DNA from: Sporothrix humicola
Lineage: Eukaryota; Ascomycota; Sordariomycetes; Ophiostomatales; Ophiostomataceae
Assembly (NCBI GenBank): GCA_021396245.1
Contig: WNYE01000006.1
Coordinates: 124,001-188,000, forward strand
Reading direction: 5' to 3'
DNA: 64,000 nt
In this document: positions 20,701 through 31,544 of the stretch, piece after piece
How positions within the stretch are numbered: position 1 is the stretch's first letter
Layout of the letters: each line of letters starts with the position of its first letter
The notes under the pieces: generated by a model
The model's database searches: none
Seen by the model: the letters and a program-made list of their open reading frames with translations, nothing else
What the model was told of the DNA's origin: nothing
Made by a program: the position numbers and the translations under genes

Positions 20701-22115
20701 GGTGCTTGCCCTGCTCGGCCTGTTTGGCACCCAGCGAGTTGCGCGACGTCGTAAGGCCAGACTGCAGCTTGCGGAACAGCGCCGTCTTCTCCTCCTTGTC
20801 GCTCTGGAGCCGTGCCAATGTCTCCTCGTACTGCTGCAGGTGCTCGTCAAGCCACTCGTCCGACTCCGTGCGCATCTTGACAATGCTGTCCTTGAGCTCG
20901 GAAATTGTCTCGCTGCGCACCTCGAACTGGTCCTGCTTGCTCTTGAGCTCCTGCACAATACCGAAAAACGATGTTGCCTGCTCGCGGCGCTCCTTGGCCG
21001 ACTGCTGCACATCGTCCATCTGCCGCGTCAGGTCTTCGCCCTGCTCCCGCAGATCCTCAATTTGTGTCTGCAGAGACGCCAGGTGCTTCTCGGCCCGCTG
21101 GCCCTTTTCTTTGGCTTCCTTGTTGGTCGCCTCCAACATCTTGAGCTTTTGCAGCTCCTCGCCCTGCTTCTTACGCACAACCTTGAGGTTGTCAATGGCC
21201 TTTGTGTACTTCATGGCCTCGAAAATTTCGTCGAATCGCTTCTTGAGGGCGGCCGGCTCGCTCATGGGCCACAGAGACTCGTCCTGGTGACAAAAGATGA
21301 CGGCATCCAAAATGGCGGGCGAGACGCCCAGGTAGTTGGGCACCAGCTCGTCGAGCTCGCCAACTTTGGTCGAGAGACCCGTGCGCTCGCCGTTGTTGTA
21401 GATGACGAGCGAGCCGTCGAGCGTCTTCATGGAGCGCAGCGTCTTTTTCATGGTGAGCTGCAGGCTGCGGGTGACGACCAGCTTCTGTCCGACGGTGGAC
21501 TGGAACGACAGGCGGACCTGCGCGAGGACTTCTTTTTCGCCGCATAGCTATAAGGAAAGGTGTGAGGAGGGCATTCGACTGAATCGTTTCTCTACTGCGT
21601 GAATGGTACAAACGGACCTTGGGATCGTGGATAAAGGCGCCGCCTTTGCTGTTCGGGGGTTGTTCACCAGTCGTGGCATATTTGAGGGTCTCAATAATGG
21701 TCTAGAGTCGTCAGAATGGCTGTTCTGGGAGGATCCTTCCCAACAATGTTCATCAAACGCACCGTCTTTCCAGAACCGTTGTATCCAACAATCAGAGTCA
21801 GCGGCGTGTTGAACAGCATAGACTCCTGGCTGGCCGGGCTGAAGGAGCGGATGCTGTAAGTTTGTTAGCTGTATTGTCCGGTGTGAGAATGTTGGATCGT
21901 ATCAGGGAGTCGTCAAGAGGAACTCACCCCCGGATGCCGAGCTTTTCGATCTTCGCTGAGGATTAGGGGTCGACGTTAGCTTCTTTCGGGGATGAATCAG
22001 AGATAGGTTCGAGGGGTCGAAGGTAGACGTACACCTAGATAAAGACGTATGGGTTAGAAGGAGATACCAAAGTGATGAGACGACAACAAAGGAGATGACG
22101 ATGATGCACTTACAT
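17789..22115 (-). CDS. rad50: DNA repair ATPase Rad50 (six coding exons)
   Basis: Coding exons by my reading: 22115-22114, 22034-22033, 21955-21928, 21853-21763, 21701-21618 and 21547-17789, giving 1321 residues. The N-terminus becomes MSKIEKLGIRGIRSF, the family's form. Walker A is GYNGSGKT (34-41, cut after Thr41 by an intron). The Q-loop region has CHQDESLWPMSEP. Long coiled coils flank the zinc hook CSHC (698-701). The ABC signature (RCSAGQKVL, Ser about 1213) and Walker B (IALDEPTTNLD) are near the end. Rad50 with Mre11 and Nbs1/Xrs2 tethers and processes DNA double-strand breaks and telomeres. Introns are 79, 77, 74, 61 and 70 nt; the last has a weak donor (GTCCGT). The first two small exons are inferred, the rest are clear. 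It is divergent from wc-2. Confidence 0.93.
22033..22034 (-). other. rad50: Predicted 2-nt microexon completing the RAD50 start codon
   Basis: Read on the minus strand, AT at 22115-22114 is followed by a GTAAGT donor, a CTAAC branch point (22057-22053) and a CTAG acceptor ending at 22035. Two bases (GT) follow, then a GTACGT donor, a second CTAAC branch point (21979-21975) and a CTCAG acceptor ending at 21956. Joining AT + GT + CGAAG gives ATG TCG AAG, that is Met-Ser-Lys. Skipping the 2 nt destroys the start codon. Without this microexon I find no ATG between 22113 and 21956 to begin the conserved N-terminus. Confidence 0.65.
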
Positions 22116-24750
22116 TGTGGCGAGTTTGACCGATCCTCACTATGACAGAAAATGCTGCCCCATCCAAGATTGGAGGGTTTAAGAGAATGTCGAGATGAAA
22201 ACGCCGTATGGGAGGAAGCAAAGACACAAAAACGATGTCACGATGCCGGTCGGTGCTACCGTTGTCGTGAGGTCGATTGCCTTCGGAGGCACGAAAAGTG
22301 GTTATCACGACAACTTTAGATTGGATGCATCCAGAAAACACGCGACCTGTGGCAGTTTAACGCGTTGGCTGCCTAGCGAGGAAAGCGCGGGCTCACGGGA
22401 CCAGCACGCTGTGAGGTACAATCTGTCATGGCCTGTTTGGCGGGGCTTTTCATGTACAGTTTTCTGTCAGTCGCAGATCCAGGGACATAGTGCCAATTGA
22501 AGATTATGTAATACATGCACCGTAGTGAGCACTGTTTTTGTGTTACAGCGGACATACAGTGGGACCGGTTCGCTAAGGCTCAACCGCCTGGCAAAAAATC
22601 AGGGTTCTGTTCTCACTATGCCAAGTTTCCCCCCTACATCACAGGCTTCAACGACGCAATCTATTTTTTCGGGGTCCTCATTTTTGTTATCTCTCTCTCA
22701 AATTAGGAGCCCTCCTGCTTCTCTTACACCCAATTCCTTGTCATGGACGCACAATGACGAGAATGGTTCTTCTTCACCTTGTTTTCAGCCTTCTTACTCG
22801 TTCACAGTGGTTCTAGGCCAGGGCCGGTGATACATATGTTACACGACGACAGGCAGTCATATGGTCCACGAGAGTAGTCCTTCGTCGTTCAAGACATCCA
22901 TCCCACTTTCACAACATTCAGGGTCCTTTGCCACGCAGCCCGGGATTTCGTAGATCGACGGGCAGCTTAAGCCCTGTTGCTCTGGCGGGCTGCCTCTCTT
23001 TCCTTTTTTAAACTTTAGGATATTGGCAGCTGTTGCCTCACGCCGCTGCTCTTTCCTTTTTCGAATATTGTACAAAAAAATCCGACTCGCTGTTGTCGGT
23101 GGCGCTTTCCAAGATTCTGTCGTTAGACAGCGACCAGTTTCCCAGTTTTGTGTGCTCAGCGATGCCTTTAGCTCTGGCCAGCTGAGGAAGGAGCGACTCT
23201 ACTAAGTAAGGAGGTAAGGTCGATAAAAAACCTTTGTCCTCACAATACATCCACTCGGCTCCTCGAATATCCGGCTGTAACTCTCTCCACTCTTCGTGAC
23301 ACTGACTTGTGCCCTTCTCTTCATTCTCAAATTTCATTAGGTCTAGACCGTTTCCCAAGCGCGCTGCTACTGCTGTCCGGGTAGTTGATTTTTCCTCTTC
23401 TTGATATTAAGAAACCGCGCTGGTGGCAGTTGAGGAAAAAGCAAGCCAGAATGGGTAATGGGTAATTGACTGAAGGAAAGAGTTACGGACAATGACGTTG
23501 CAGAATATGACGCATGGGAAAGTGCAATGTGCGCGGGAAACGACATGGGAAAGTCACAAATCCCGTCTTGTAGCCACAGCTTTTCCACAGTGAGACAGAC
23601 AACAGACATCCCACCGGTTCACTTGCTCCGGGATCAGCGCTTCTGGGGCATCCCCTGCACATCCACTAAACACACCCAAGAACCCCGAAAGAGGCGAAAT
23701 CAGAGTGGGACAGTGCGCTGGGAAACACTAACTTTCGTAATCCATACGTCGAAAGCTTGCACAACCAAGGAAAAGGAAGGTAAAACCAGCCGCGCCTTCC
23801 CATACAAGGCCAGGTCTGGCCGCCAAAATGCACTGATTTACCCCACCCCAACAGCCTTCACTGGGAGGTCAGCACACGCCATGCCGCTCTTTCCTTGGAT
23901 GCGCCCACTAGCTCCAAGGTCGGCGGCGGGAGAGGGACGCCAGGGTCGCGCCTGCTGGTTCTGGGCCTCTTCCCCTCTGTGTTCTGCTGTTCTTTTGGCT
24001 TTCGTGGTGTGGGTGGGTGTGCCGCCTTCGCACTTTCCTTACCTCATGCCACCCGCGCATTCGTTTTGTCCTCGTTGTGCCTATTTGCTGGGGAGCACCT
24101 GCAGCCAATAAGACGAAGGAGGGGAACATTCCGCCTTCCTTCCCCCCCATATCCCTTCCCAAAAGACCAGACCAAGAGACCAAAGTGGATTTGCTCATTC
24201 GACCCTGATTTTCAAAGAAACGACCTCTAGATGAGTTTTGTCTGGAGGTCGACAGTCCTTTTTCTTTGCTCTTCTCAACTTTTCTTTTCATTTCGCCGGT
24301 CCAGGCATATTTGTGTTGTATCGTACCTGGCTATCGTGGACATAGTTTGCCATTGAATTCTAAATCATCCAGACCACTCGACCTCAACCTCAGTCAGCAT
24401 CAATTTCAGACAAAGATCACCGGCTCCGAGATTTTCTGGCCCAGGTAATCTGGTGCCAGACATCGTACTCGGGCAATCCACCTTCCGCGACCCGAAAGCT
24501 ATCGCCTCTCCTTCGCCTGTCGTCGATGTTGCGGTCGCACTGTATCGTCTCCCGTCTCGATGCCCTATAGCATGTGCTCATCCATCTCCGTGCCTCCGAT
24601 AATCAACCCCCGGTCTTATCGTTCCTCCACCCCGGAGCCGTTGAGCCTGCCACCGCCATCCTAAGATCGACCTACCGGTGTCCCTACTTTGCGTCTTTTC
24701 CCCTCTTCCTTCCCTTTGCGTCTCATTCCAGCCTCCCACACATCTCAACC
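22116..24750. promoter_or_regulatory. Long divergent upstream region RAD50 / wc-2
   Basis: About 2.6 kb between divergent starts. I find no frame with recognisable protein sequence. Its right 600 bp are CT-rich and probably contain the wc-2 promoter and leader. The frame of WC-2 is open left to 24574 but contains no ATG before 24751. I did not identify a clear light-response element. Confidence 0.5.
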
Positions 24751-26822
24751 ATGTCTCAAGCACCACCACTCTCCAACGACTTCTTTGGCTTCAACAGTCA
24801 AGTCGGAAGCGATGCTGGTCCGCCCGTGATGAGCAACGAACAGGCGGCCGCCGCTGTCAACTCAATGGCCGCGCAATTACAACAACATCAACAGCAGCAG
24901 CAACAGCAACAGCAACAACAACAAGCTGCGGATGACGCCATGTTGATGTTCTTCAACGAGCAGCCACCAGGATTTTTCGACAGCTTCGATGACATGCCCA
25001 CAAGCTTATTGCAGCAGCAGCCAGGATCCATGTTCCCGCCGCCAGCGCCACAACCATCACTCCCACAACAATCTGCAGCAGCTCTTCCATTATCGTTTGG
25101 GTCGACAGGTGTTGTCAGTAATGGTGGCAGTATCAACATCAACAACATCCAGATCAACAGCAACGCAGACGACGCCTCGTCTAAAGCAGACACGGATGGC
25201 GTCGATGGGAATGTGGCCATGGGAGGTGCCAACGAACCCGGCGGTGGCCCCATGCCTGTGGACAATTTTACCAGTGGAGGCGCCAATAGCGCAGGAGGTG
25301 CCGCTGCCGGTACGCTGACTGAGTTCACGCGACGCAAGAATTGGCCGGCCAAGGTCGTCGAGGAGCTTACCGACCTCCTCCAGATCATTGAGCCCAACGG
25401 CCGCATCCGCTATGCATCGCCCAACGTCGTGTCTATCCTAGGCTTTTCACCCGAAGCTATCGCCGGCCAGTCGCTGACCGAATTGGCCCACCCCGACGAC
25501 CGCTCTGTCTTGATATCGGACCTCAACGCCTGCATTGCCAACGGCACGATGCTACGCATGTACGTGCGCCTGCAGAAAAAAGACGGCAACTACGTCATTG
25601 TCGAGATGGTCGGCCACGCACACATTGCCGCATCCCGCTTTGCGCCCAACCCGTCCAACAAGTCACCCTTTTGCCAGGCCGTGTTTCTCATGTCCCGGCC
25701 GTACCCAACAAAGAACGCAAACCTGCTGGATTCGTTCCTCGAGCACAAGATGGAGAACGAGCGGCTACGGCGGCGGATCGACGACCTGCGGCGCGAAGAA
25801 GAGTCCGAGGACCGCGACGACGAATCGCACGCACAGAGCCAGAGCTGGGTCTGGCGGCAAAGCATGGACACACGGTCGGATATGGCCTCGGCGCCCGGCG
25901 GTGCCGCTGCGCCAGATGCAGCAGCCATGGCAGCAGCAGCGGCAGCAGCTATGGGCTCTGCCATGGCGTCACAAATGGGCGGCGGCGCATTCGGTGCGAA
26001 TAGTATTACCAACACATCGATGCCGCCACCAATGACACCTCTCAAACTTAATCTGGGCGGCGGTGGCGGGCCTAACAACGTGGCACTCACGCGAGAAAAC
26101 CTCGAGGGGATCGCCGCACGAAGGGCCGACTCGCTGGGCGATAAGATGGCCCGGTACGAGGGTGCGCCAGGCACCGGTACTGGCAACACAACCACGGCGA
26201 CTGGCGCCACCAGCGGCACGATGAGCACCGCCGTAGCACCGGGCTCCATGGTGACTGGCGCTCCCACTAGTGTTAGCGGTGCACCGACGCCGCGGGCTGG
26301 CAGTGGTGTTGCAGGAGCAGCGGGTGCCAATGCCGCTTCCGCGCTGCCGCCAAACGCCACCACGGCCGATACGATCGAGATGCTCACGGGTTTGCGATAC
26401 CAGGAGGGCGAGCGCAGCCGCAGGTTGTCGACCGGCAACCGCAGTTCACGGCTCATCAAGGGCGATGCGGGCATTGCCTTTTCGGTGAACCGCGACCAGC
26501 GGTCGGGTGACAAGAAGAAAAAGGCCCGCCTCGCCGAGGAATACGTCTGCACCGATTGTGGTAAGTCCAAGCTGCAGTACATCTTGTTTATCGACATCTC
26601 GCTGACAGAACAGGCACCCTCGAGTCGCCAGAATGGCGCAAGGGCCCCAGCGGACCCAAGACCCTGTGCAATGCATGCGGTCTCCGCTGGGCCAAGAAGG
26701 AGAAGCGCGAGAAGAAAAAGGCGGCCGCCAGTGCTGGCGTGCTTGGCGGCATCGGCGTTGCAGGCTCGGCCGGTCCCCTCAGTGCATCGGGCGGCGGCTC
26801 GCCCCTGCACCACGACGAGTAA
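24751..26822 (+). CDS. wc-2: White Collar-2 type PAS/GATA transcription factor
   Basis: Two exons, 24751-26560 and 26614-26822, are joined over a 53-nt intron (GTAAGT...CAG, CTGAC branch) to encode 672 residues. A polyglutamine tract follows near residue 45-60. The PAS domain (about 198-320) includes RIRYASPNVVSILGFSPE and an NYVIVEMVGHAH strand. After it come a basic/acidic helix (MENERLRRRIDDLRREEE), a disordered Ala/Gly/Thr region and a KKKKAR nuclear signal. The GATA zinc finger is C-X2-C-X18-C-X2-C (from Cys599), the loop length typical of White Collar proteins; the intron cuts directly after the second cysteine, within the CTDCG codons. In Neurospora WC-2 dimerises with the photoreceptor WC-1 as the light-activated White Collar complex that also drives the circadian frq gene. 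Without splicing the finger would be broken, so the intron is well supported. Confidence 0.94.
24889..24933 (+). repeat. CAG/CAA repeat encoding polyglutamine in WC-2
   Basis: About 15 glutamine codons, mixed CAG and CAA with one CAT, inside the WC-2 N-terminus. The mixture of codons suggests an older, partly stabilised tract. Confidence 0.85.
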
Positions 26823-28487
26823 TGTATACCAATATGTCACGAGTACACAGGTGGCATTTGTTTTGTGTTTTTGCTTTCTGTTTTGTATTGTTCTCTGTCA
26901 TGATTATTGGCATCCTTTTTTGTTATGATTTCGCGCGTTCTGCATAATGTCCTTGGGTAAACGATACAAGGAAATGGGTTTAGGAGCTGGTTTTGCTTTT
27001 TTTTTTTTTTTTTGCTTCTTAAGTTTTCTTTTTGCTTTGCCAGGCACATACATACACATACACGGACGTTTGGTTTGCTTTTTACAATTTGCTTTTGCTT
27101 CTTTTTTTCATGCGCAAAGGGACAGGGAAACATGGAACGGCCGGAACAAGAGAACACGATAGTTGGTTCTAGCATAGCTGAAGACTTTGAATTTTTGCTT
27201 TCCTTCACTTTGATGTTCATATTGAATTATGCTTCTGTTTTGGTGTAATGCTGTCTTATAGTTTATGAACGACGATTATCTTTATAAATCCTGCCAACCT
27301 TATAATGCAAAACATCACACTTATGCTACTTTCCTTCATTAATCGACTTTGTCGACTTCGGCATCCTTCGTTCCCTCCCAGCTTTCCCCTCGCCGAAAAG
27401 TGCATACGCGTCCCCTGAAGCTTGTCAGCCCTCCTTTTCAGCTCTATCTGAACTTGCCCCTCACCAACAGTTCTTTTTCCTACTATTCCGTCACACCTGT
27501 CGATCCACTTGCATCTTTGGCGTGCTTTAGCTTCCAGCTCTTAAGTATTCTAGGGGACCAATTTTCGAACCATTCCTCGCATTTGAGCCATTCAGCTCGA
27601 CCAGGATCGGCCAGTCCCCTCCTCGTCTTTTCACTCGTGCACCTCGCTTCACTTTCTTTTTTGCCTTGTTGTTTTCTGCTCATTTTATTGTCATTGGCTT
27701 TTCTGCCAAGCCTTTTATGCCAGCAAACCCTTGGCAGAAGAGGGTGGAGGGGAAAACAGCCTCGCCAGCCATGTGGAACAAGAGGTTGAATGGACATGTT
27801 GATGTCCCTCGTCACTTGTTGGGAGGCAATTGGCAACCCAACCACAAATGAAGCATTATCAGAACTTGAAAAGCTACAATGGATTCAATGCAATGCTGCA
27901 AGGAAACCAGGTTGCCATGCTCCCAGAATAGAATGTTACAGTGAGGAAGGTGCTCCCTAGCAAAAAGGGAGATCAGAGCAAAGGGCAGCTGGGCAGGTGC
28001 GAGCTTGCCCCGCGGACGTCATCTACGCATGGTTGTTTCCGTGGAGTCGTGCCTGCCTTTTACGCCCATTTTCAGTTCTCAGCCCACTGCCGCCCCTCTT
28101 TTTCTTGTTTCTCCTGTCTCTCTTTCCTTGCGGATTGGTGAACAAAGTACCGTAGCTCGAAGCTCATAGGCAAGTGAGGCAAGCTTCGAAACCCGATTCG
28201 ATTCCAGGGCAGGAGCGATCGTCCATGAGACGAGTGGGTGGAGAGAGGGGCCCTCTTGCCCAACGAAGAAGCAAATCAAAATAGAAAGAGTGCAAAGGGA
28301 AAGAACCCAAACAGTATTAAGCTCGCCCATCGCGCCCTCCTTTAATTCTGCCCCTCTTGCATCGTACAAACCTCCTTTTTGTCCTCCTTTTCGATTTTCC
28401 CTTTCTCAAGGTTCCTGAATCATACCTCAAACACCACAACATCCTACTCTCACAACACACTATTCTCTCAGATCGATCTTAGCCAAA
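26823..28487. other. Intergenic region wc-2 / glycine-rich gene
   Basis: About 1.7 kb with no supportable gene. It contains a run of 17 T at 26997-27013 in the wc-2 3' UTR and CT-rich sequence before the next gene's start (28370-28480). Confidence 0.5.
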
Positions 28488-29569
28488 ATGGGTTGGGGCA
28501 ACGACGACAACGACAACGAGCGCCAGCGTAAGTTACAATCCCATACCCCATATCCTCAGACATCTTCAAGCTTTCCCTACTACTATTAGAAACGTATCTA
28601 ACATTGATTTCTCACAAACAGGTCAGGGCGGTCACCACCAGGGCGGCCAGGGCGGCGGCTACGGCGGCGGTCAGGGCAACTACGGCGGCCCCGGTTCCAA
28701 TGATGGTGGCTACGGCGGAGGAAACCAGGGTAACAACTATGGCGGAGGTAACCAGGGTGGTTATGGCGGTGGAAACCAGAGCAACTACGGCGGCGGCAAC
28801 CAGCAATACGGCGGTGGCAACCAGGGCAACTACGGCGGAAACAACGGTGGTAACGGCGGTTACGGTGGCGGCAACAACAGCGGCTATGGTGGTGGCAACA
28901 ACGGCGGCAACGGTGGCTACGGCGGCGGCAACGGCGGCGGCGGCCATGGCAGCAACTACCGCCACGACGACGACGATGACCTGAACGGCGCCGCTCACGC
29001 TGCCGCCCAGCACAGCGACAGCGAGAGCTCCAACTTCTTCAGCGACATCCTCAACAAGATTGGCGGCAACAAGAGCAACCTCGCCAACGAGGACCTCGAC
29101 GAGAATGGTAGGCAGAAGACCCGGTGATTGGTAAACAACTTTCCTCGGTGCTATTGTTACTGACGTGTGTATAGACGCCGTCCAGAACCACCAGCAGTAC
29201 TACGGCAACAACAGCGGCGGCGGCCAGGCGACGGCCGGCGGTATGGGCAGCGCTGCGGCCATGCAGGCGCTCAAGATGTTCACGTCCGGCAACTCGGGCA
29301 ACTCGGGCAACTCGGGCAACTCGGGCGGCAGCGGCAACGGCAGCAGCCAGAGCCAGTTCATCGGCATGGCCATGAGCCAGGCCAGCAAGCTGTTTGACAG
29401 CCAGAGCTCGCAGGGCAACGTCGAGTCGGGCGCCAGCAAGGAGTCGGCGGTGCAAAAGGCCGGCGAGATGGCGCTCAAGATGTACCTGAAGAGCCAGGGC
29501 GGCGGCTCGAGCAACAGCAACTCGGGTGGCATGGGCAGTCTGCTGGGTCTTGCCAGCAAGTTTATGTAA
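28488..29569 (+). CDS. Glycine-rich 'beta-flanking'-type protein (three exons)
   Basis: Exons 28488-28527, 28622-29107 and 29175-29569 join over introns of 94 nt (CTAAC branch) and 67 nt (TACTGAC branch) to encode 306 residues. The N-terminus MGWGNDDNDNERQR leads into about 15 YGGGN/GGNQ-type repeats, a low-complexity, prion-like composition. A short acidic HDDDDD stretch follows. The conserved C-terminal part has KSNLANEDLDENDAV, AAAMQALKMF, QFIGMAMSQASKLFD, QGNVESGASKESAV and KAGEMALKMY, which I recognise from ascomycete proteins annotated 'beta-flanking protein' (a DUF family). Its molecular role is unknown to me. A second small repeat, NSG four times, lies near residue 200. Both introns are phase-consistent and remove frame breaks. 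Confidence 0.82.
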
Positions 29570-30172
29570 AGGGGAAAAGTGAGGGGAAGAAGCACTCACG
29601 CCGAGGGCCGAGCTTCAGATGCGACAAAGAGAATCGACATTGATGCTTTTTTGAACTGTTGAGAATGAAATTTGGTCAAAATATTGCATATTGGATTTTG
29701 AATGCATCCATCTTCTTGTGTAAAACATTGGATGCCAATTGGTTTGCCGATCCTTCCAGTCGTCGGCTCAAGATGCATGTTTTGGTTACAAATGAACGGC
29801 CGACAGTACACATTGGGTACAATCATCACATTCAAAGTTTCGAATGGGATTTTTTTCAACAAGTGCTTAAGACAACCTGCATGAAAGACGGCGATTCAGA
29901 AAAGTAATCAACACTGACATGAACGCTGTGGAGAGCTTAGCTGGCGGAGAACGGACCTCGGTAGGAAAGGCTAGCGTCTCGCGGGGAAGCTGGGACGTGC
30001 CGGTCTGGGGAACGCCTTAAAGGTGGACGGCGCTCTACTCAGTATTAACTTACAGGGCCCATCTCAATCAATTCACTTGAATTGTTGACAATACGATAGG
30101 AACAGCTCAGCAAAGACAGCAAGAAATATCCCGAAAATCAATTCGAAAACACCGAACTCACGAGCCACCACA
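29570..30172. other. Intergenic region before the crotonase gene
   Basis: About 600 bp, nothing recognised; it probably contains the 3' UTR of the glycine-rich gene and the crotonase promoter. Confidence 0.45.
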
Positions 30173-31135
30173 ATGAGCTACGAGCGCAAAAACACGACGC
30201 CGGTCGCCGACATTCCGCTGCCGGAGTCGTACGCGACGTTCCATCTCCCAGATATTCGCTTCCAGCACCACCCGGCAAACAGCCCGACCGTGACGCCCGT
30301 CGTTCTTGTCGTTCTTGACCGTCCCAAGGCCAAGAATGCCTTCAGCCCAGACATGGCCCGCTCGCTGATCACGGCGTTTGGCCTTTTGTCTCGCGATGCG
30401 CGCGTCCGCTGTGTCGTGTTGACCGGCAGCGACATGACCAACAACCGCACATTCTGCGCCGGCGCCGACCTCGACATTGGTTTTCCGACGGGCGTCGATA
30501 CGCGCACCAACCACCGCGACTCGGGCGGTTCGGTCTCGCTGGCCATCCACCGCTGCCACAAGCCCGTCATTGCCGCCATGAATGGCAGCGGTGTCGGTGT
30601 CGGCATCACCATGACCCTGCCCGCCGACATCCGCGTCGCCAGCAACAAGGGCAAGTACGGCTTTGTGTTTTCGCGCCGCGGTCTGGTCATGGAGGCCTGC
30701 TCGTCGTATTTCCTGCCGCGCCTGATCGGCCGGTCTGCCGCTGTTTACTTGACGACAACGGGCGCCGCACTGCCCGCGTCCCACAAGATGCTGGCGCCGC
30801 TGTTTGCCGAGATTGTCGACCCGGACAAGGTGCTGCCCACGGCGCTGGGCCTGGCCGAGGACATTTCCACCAACACGAGCCCTGTCAGCACGCGCGTCAT
30901 GAAGGACATGCTGTACAGCGGGCCCGACACGCCCGAGGGCGCACACCTGCTGGAGAGCAGCCTGCTGTTCCAGCGGTTCCAGGGCCGCGACCTGCAGGAG
31001 GGCATTGCGAGCTTCAAGGAGAAGCGGGCGCCCGACTTCAAGGGCACAATGGAGGAGGATGGTCCTGTCGAGTGGCCATGGTGGGACACCAAGATTGTCG
31101 AGCGGGCCGACGAGGCCGAGAAGGCCAAGTTGTAG
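30173..31135 (+). CDS. Crotonase-fold (enoyl-CoA hydratase/isomerase) protein, peroxisomal
   Basis: A single exon for 320 residues. The crotonase oxyanion-hole segments are present: TFCAGADLD (residues 93-101) and NGSGVGVGITM (137-147). The protein ends in AKL, a good peroxisomal targeting signal type 1, so action in fungal peroxisomal fatty-acid or branched-acid breakdown is likely. Aligned by eye to rat mitochondrial enoyl-CoA hydratase, both hydratase glutamates are replaced (Thr and Phe). A different Glu (174, in RRGLVMEACSSYFLPRLIG) lies near the active site, a pattern of the 'EACSSWFLP' subgroup. It could therefore be an isomerase or another crotonase-type reaction instead of a hydratase. 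The ATG sits in accacaATG, and no intron is needed. A transposon relic begins about 290 bp downstream. Confidence 0.9.
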   Translation: MSYERKNTTPVADIPLPESYATFHLPDIRFQHHPANSPTVTPVVLVVLDRPKAKNAFSPDMARSLITAFGLLSRDARVRCVVLTGSDMTNNRTFCAGADLDIGFPTGVDTRTNHRDSGGSVSLAIHRCHKPVIAAMNGSGVGVGITMTLPADIRVASNKGKYGFVFSRRGLVMEACSSYFLPRLIGRSAAVYLTTTGAALPASHKMLAPLFAEIVDPDKVLPTALGLAEDISTNTSPVSTRVMKDMLYSGPDTPEGAHLLESSLLFQRFQGRDLQEGIASFKEKRAPDFKGTMEEDGPVEWPWWDTKIVERADEAEKAKL

Positions 31136-31424
31136 ATGTGTAGTTGACAGCAAGCTTATCGCTGTGTGTATATATAGAGATATTATTTTATAAAATTTAT
31201 GGTTTTTTAGCATAGTCACAATTTTTGGTATTTATTCATTTGTTATTTGCCTTTCGATATGAAATTTATCGTTATATTTTAGTGTTATTTGGACACCCTA
31301 CAGATACATCTATCAGGCACCCGCACTCCAGTATTAAAGACATCAATTGAACACAATACCTCTGTCATGAGATATCTGATTTTTATTTTACTTTTTTTTC
31401 TTTTTTCTTTTATTTGTAATTTCT

Positions 31425-31461
31425 CTCCCTAGCGGATTAATCCTTAAGACTCATTAGAAAA
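31425..31461 (+). repeat. Left terminal inverted repeat of the Tc1/mariner relic
   Basis: Starts CTCCCTAGCGGATTAATC; matches the reverse complement of the right end except at about four positions. Confidence 0.88.
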
Positions 31462-31544
31462 ATCCACACCAAAACTCTACCAAAATTACACTAAAATTAG
31501 ATTTTAGCAATTCTACCAAATACATGAAAAAGGTCAAAATATCG

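Noticed and set aside
17759..21547. Two long + strand open frames (683 and 547 codons) antisense to RAD50
   Set aside because: Leu/Arg/Val-rich shadow translations of the Glu/Gln/Lys-rich coiled coil; no start context or domain.
28801..28960. Repeat array that could be mistaken for CRISPR
   Set aside because: Units are in-frame coding repeats (YGGGN) of variable spacing without unique spacers, in a eukaryotic gene.
28612..29013. 133-codon Val/Ala-rich minus-strand frame
   Set aside because: Reverse of the glycine-repeat exon; pure repeat artefact.
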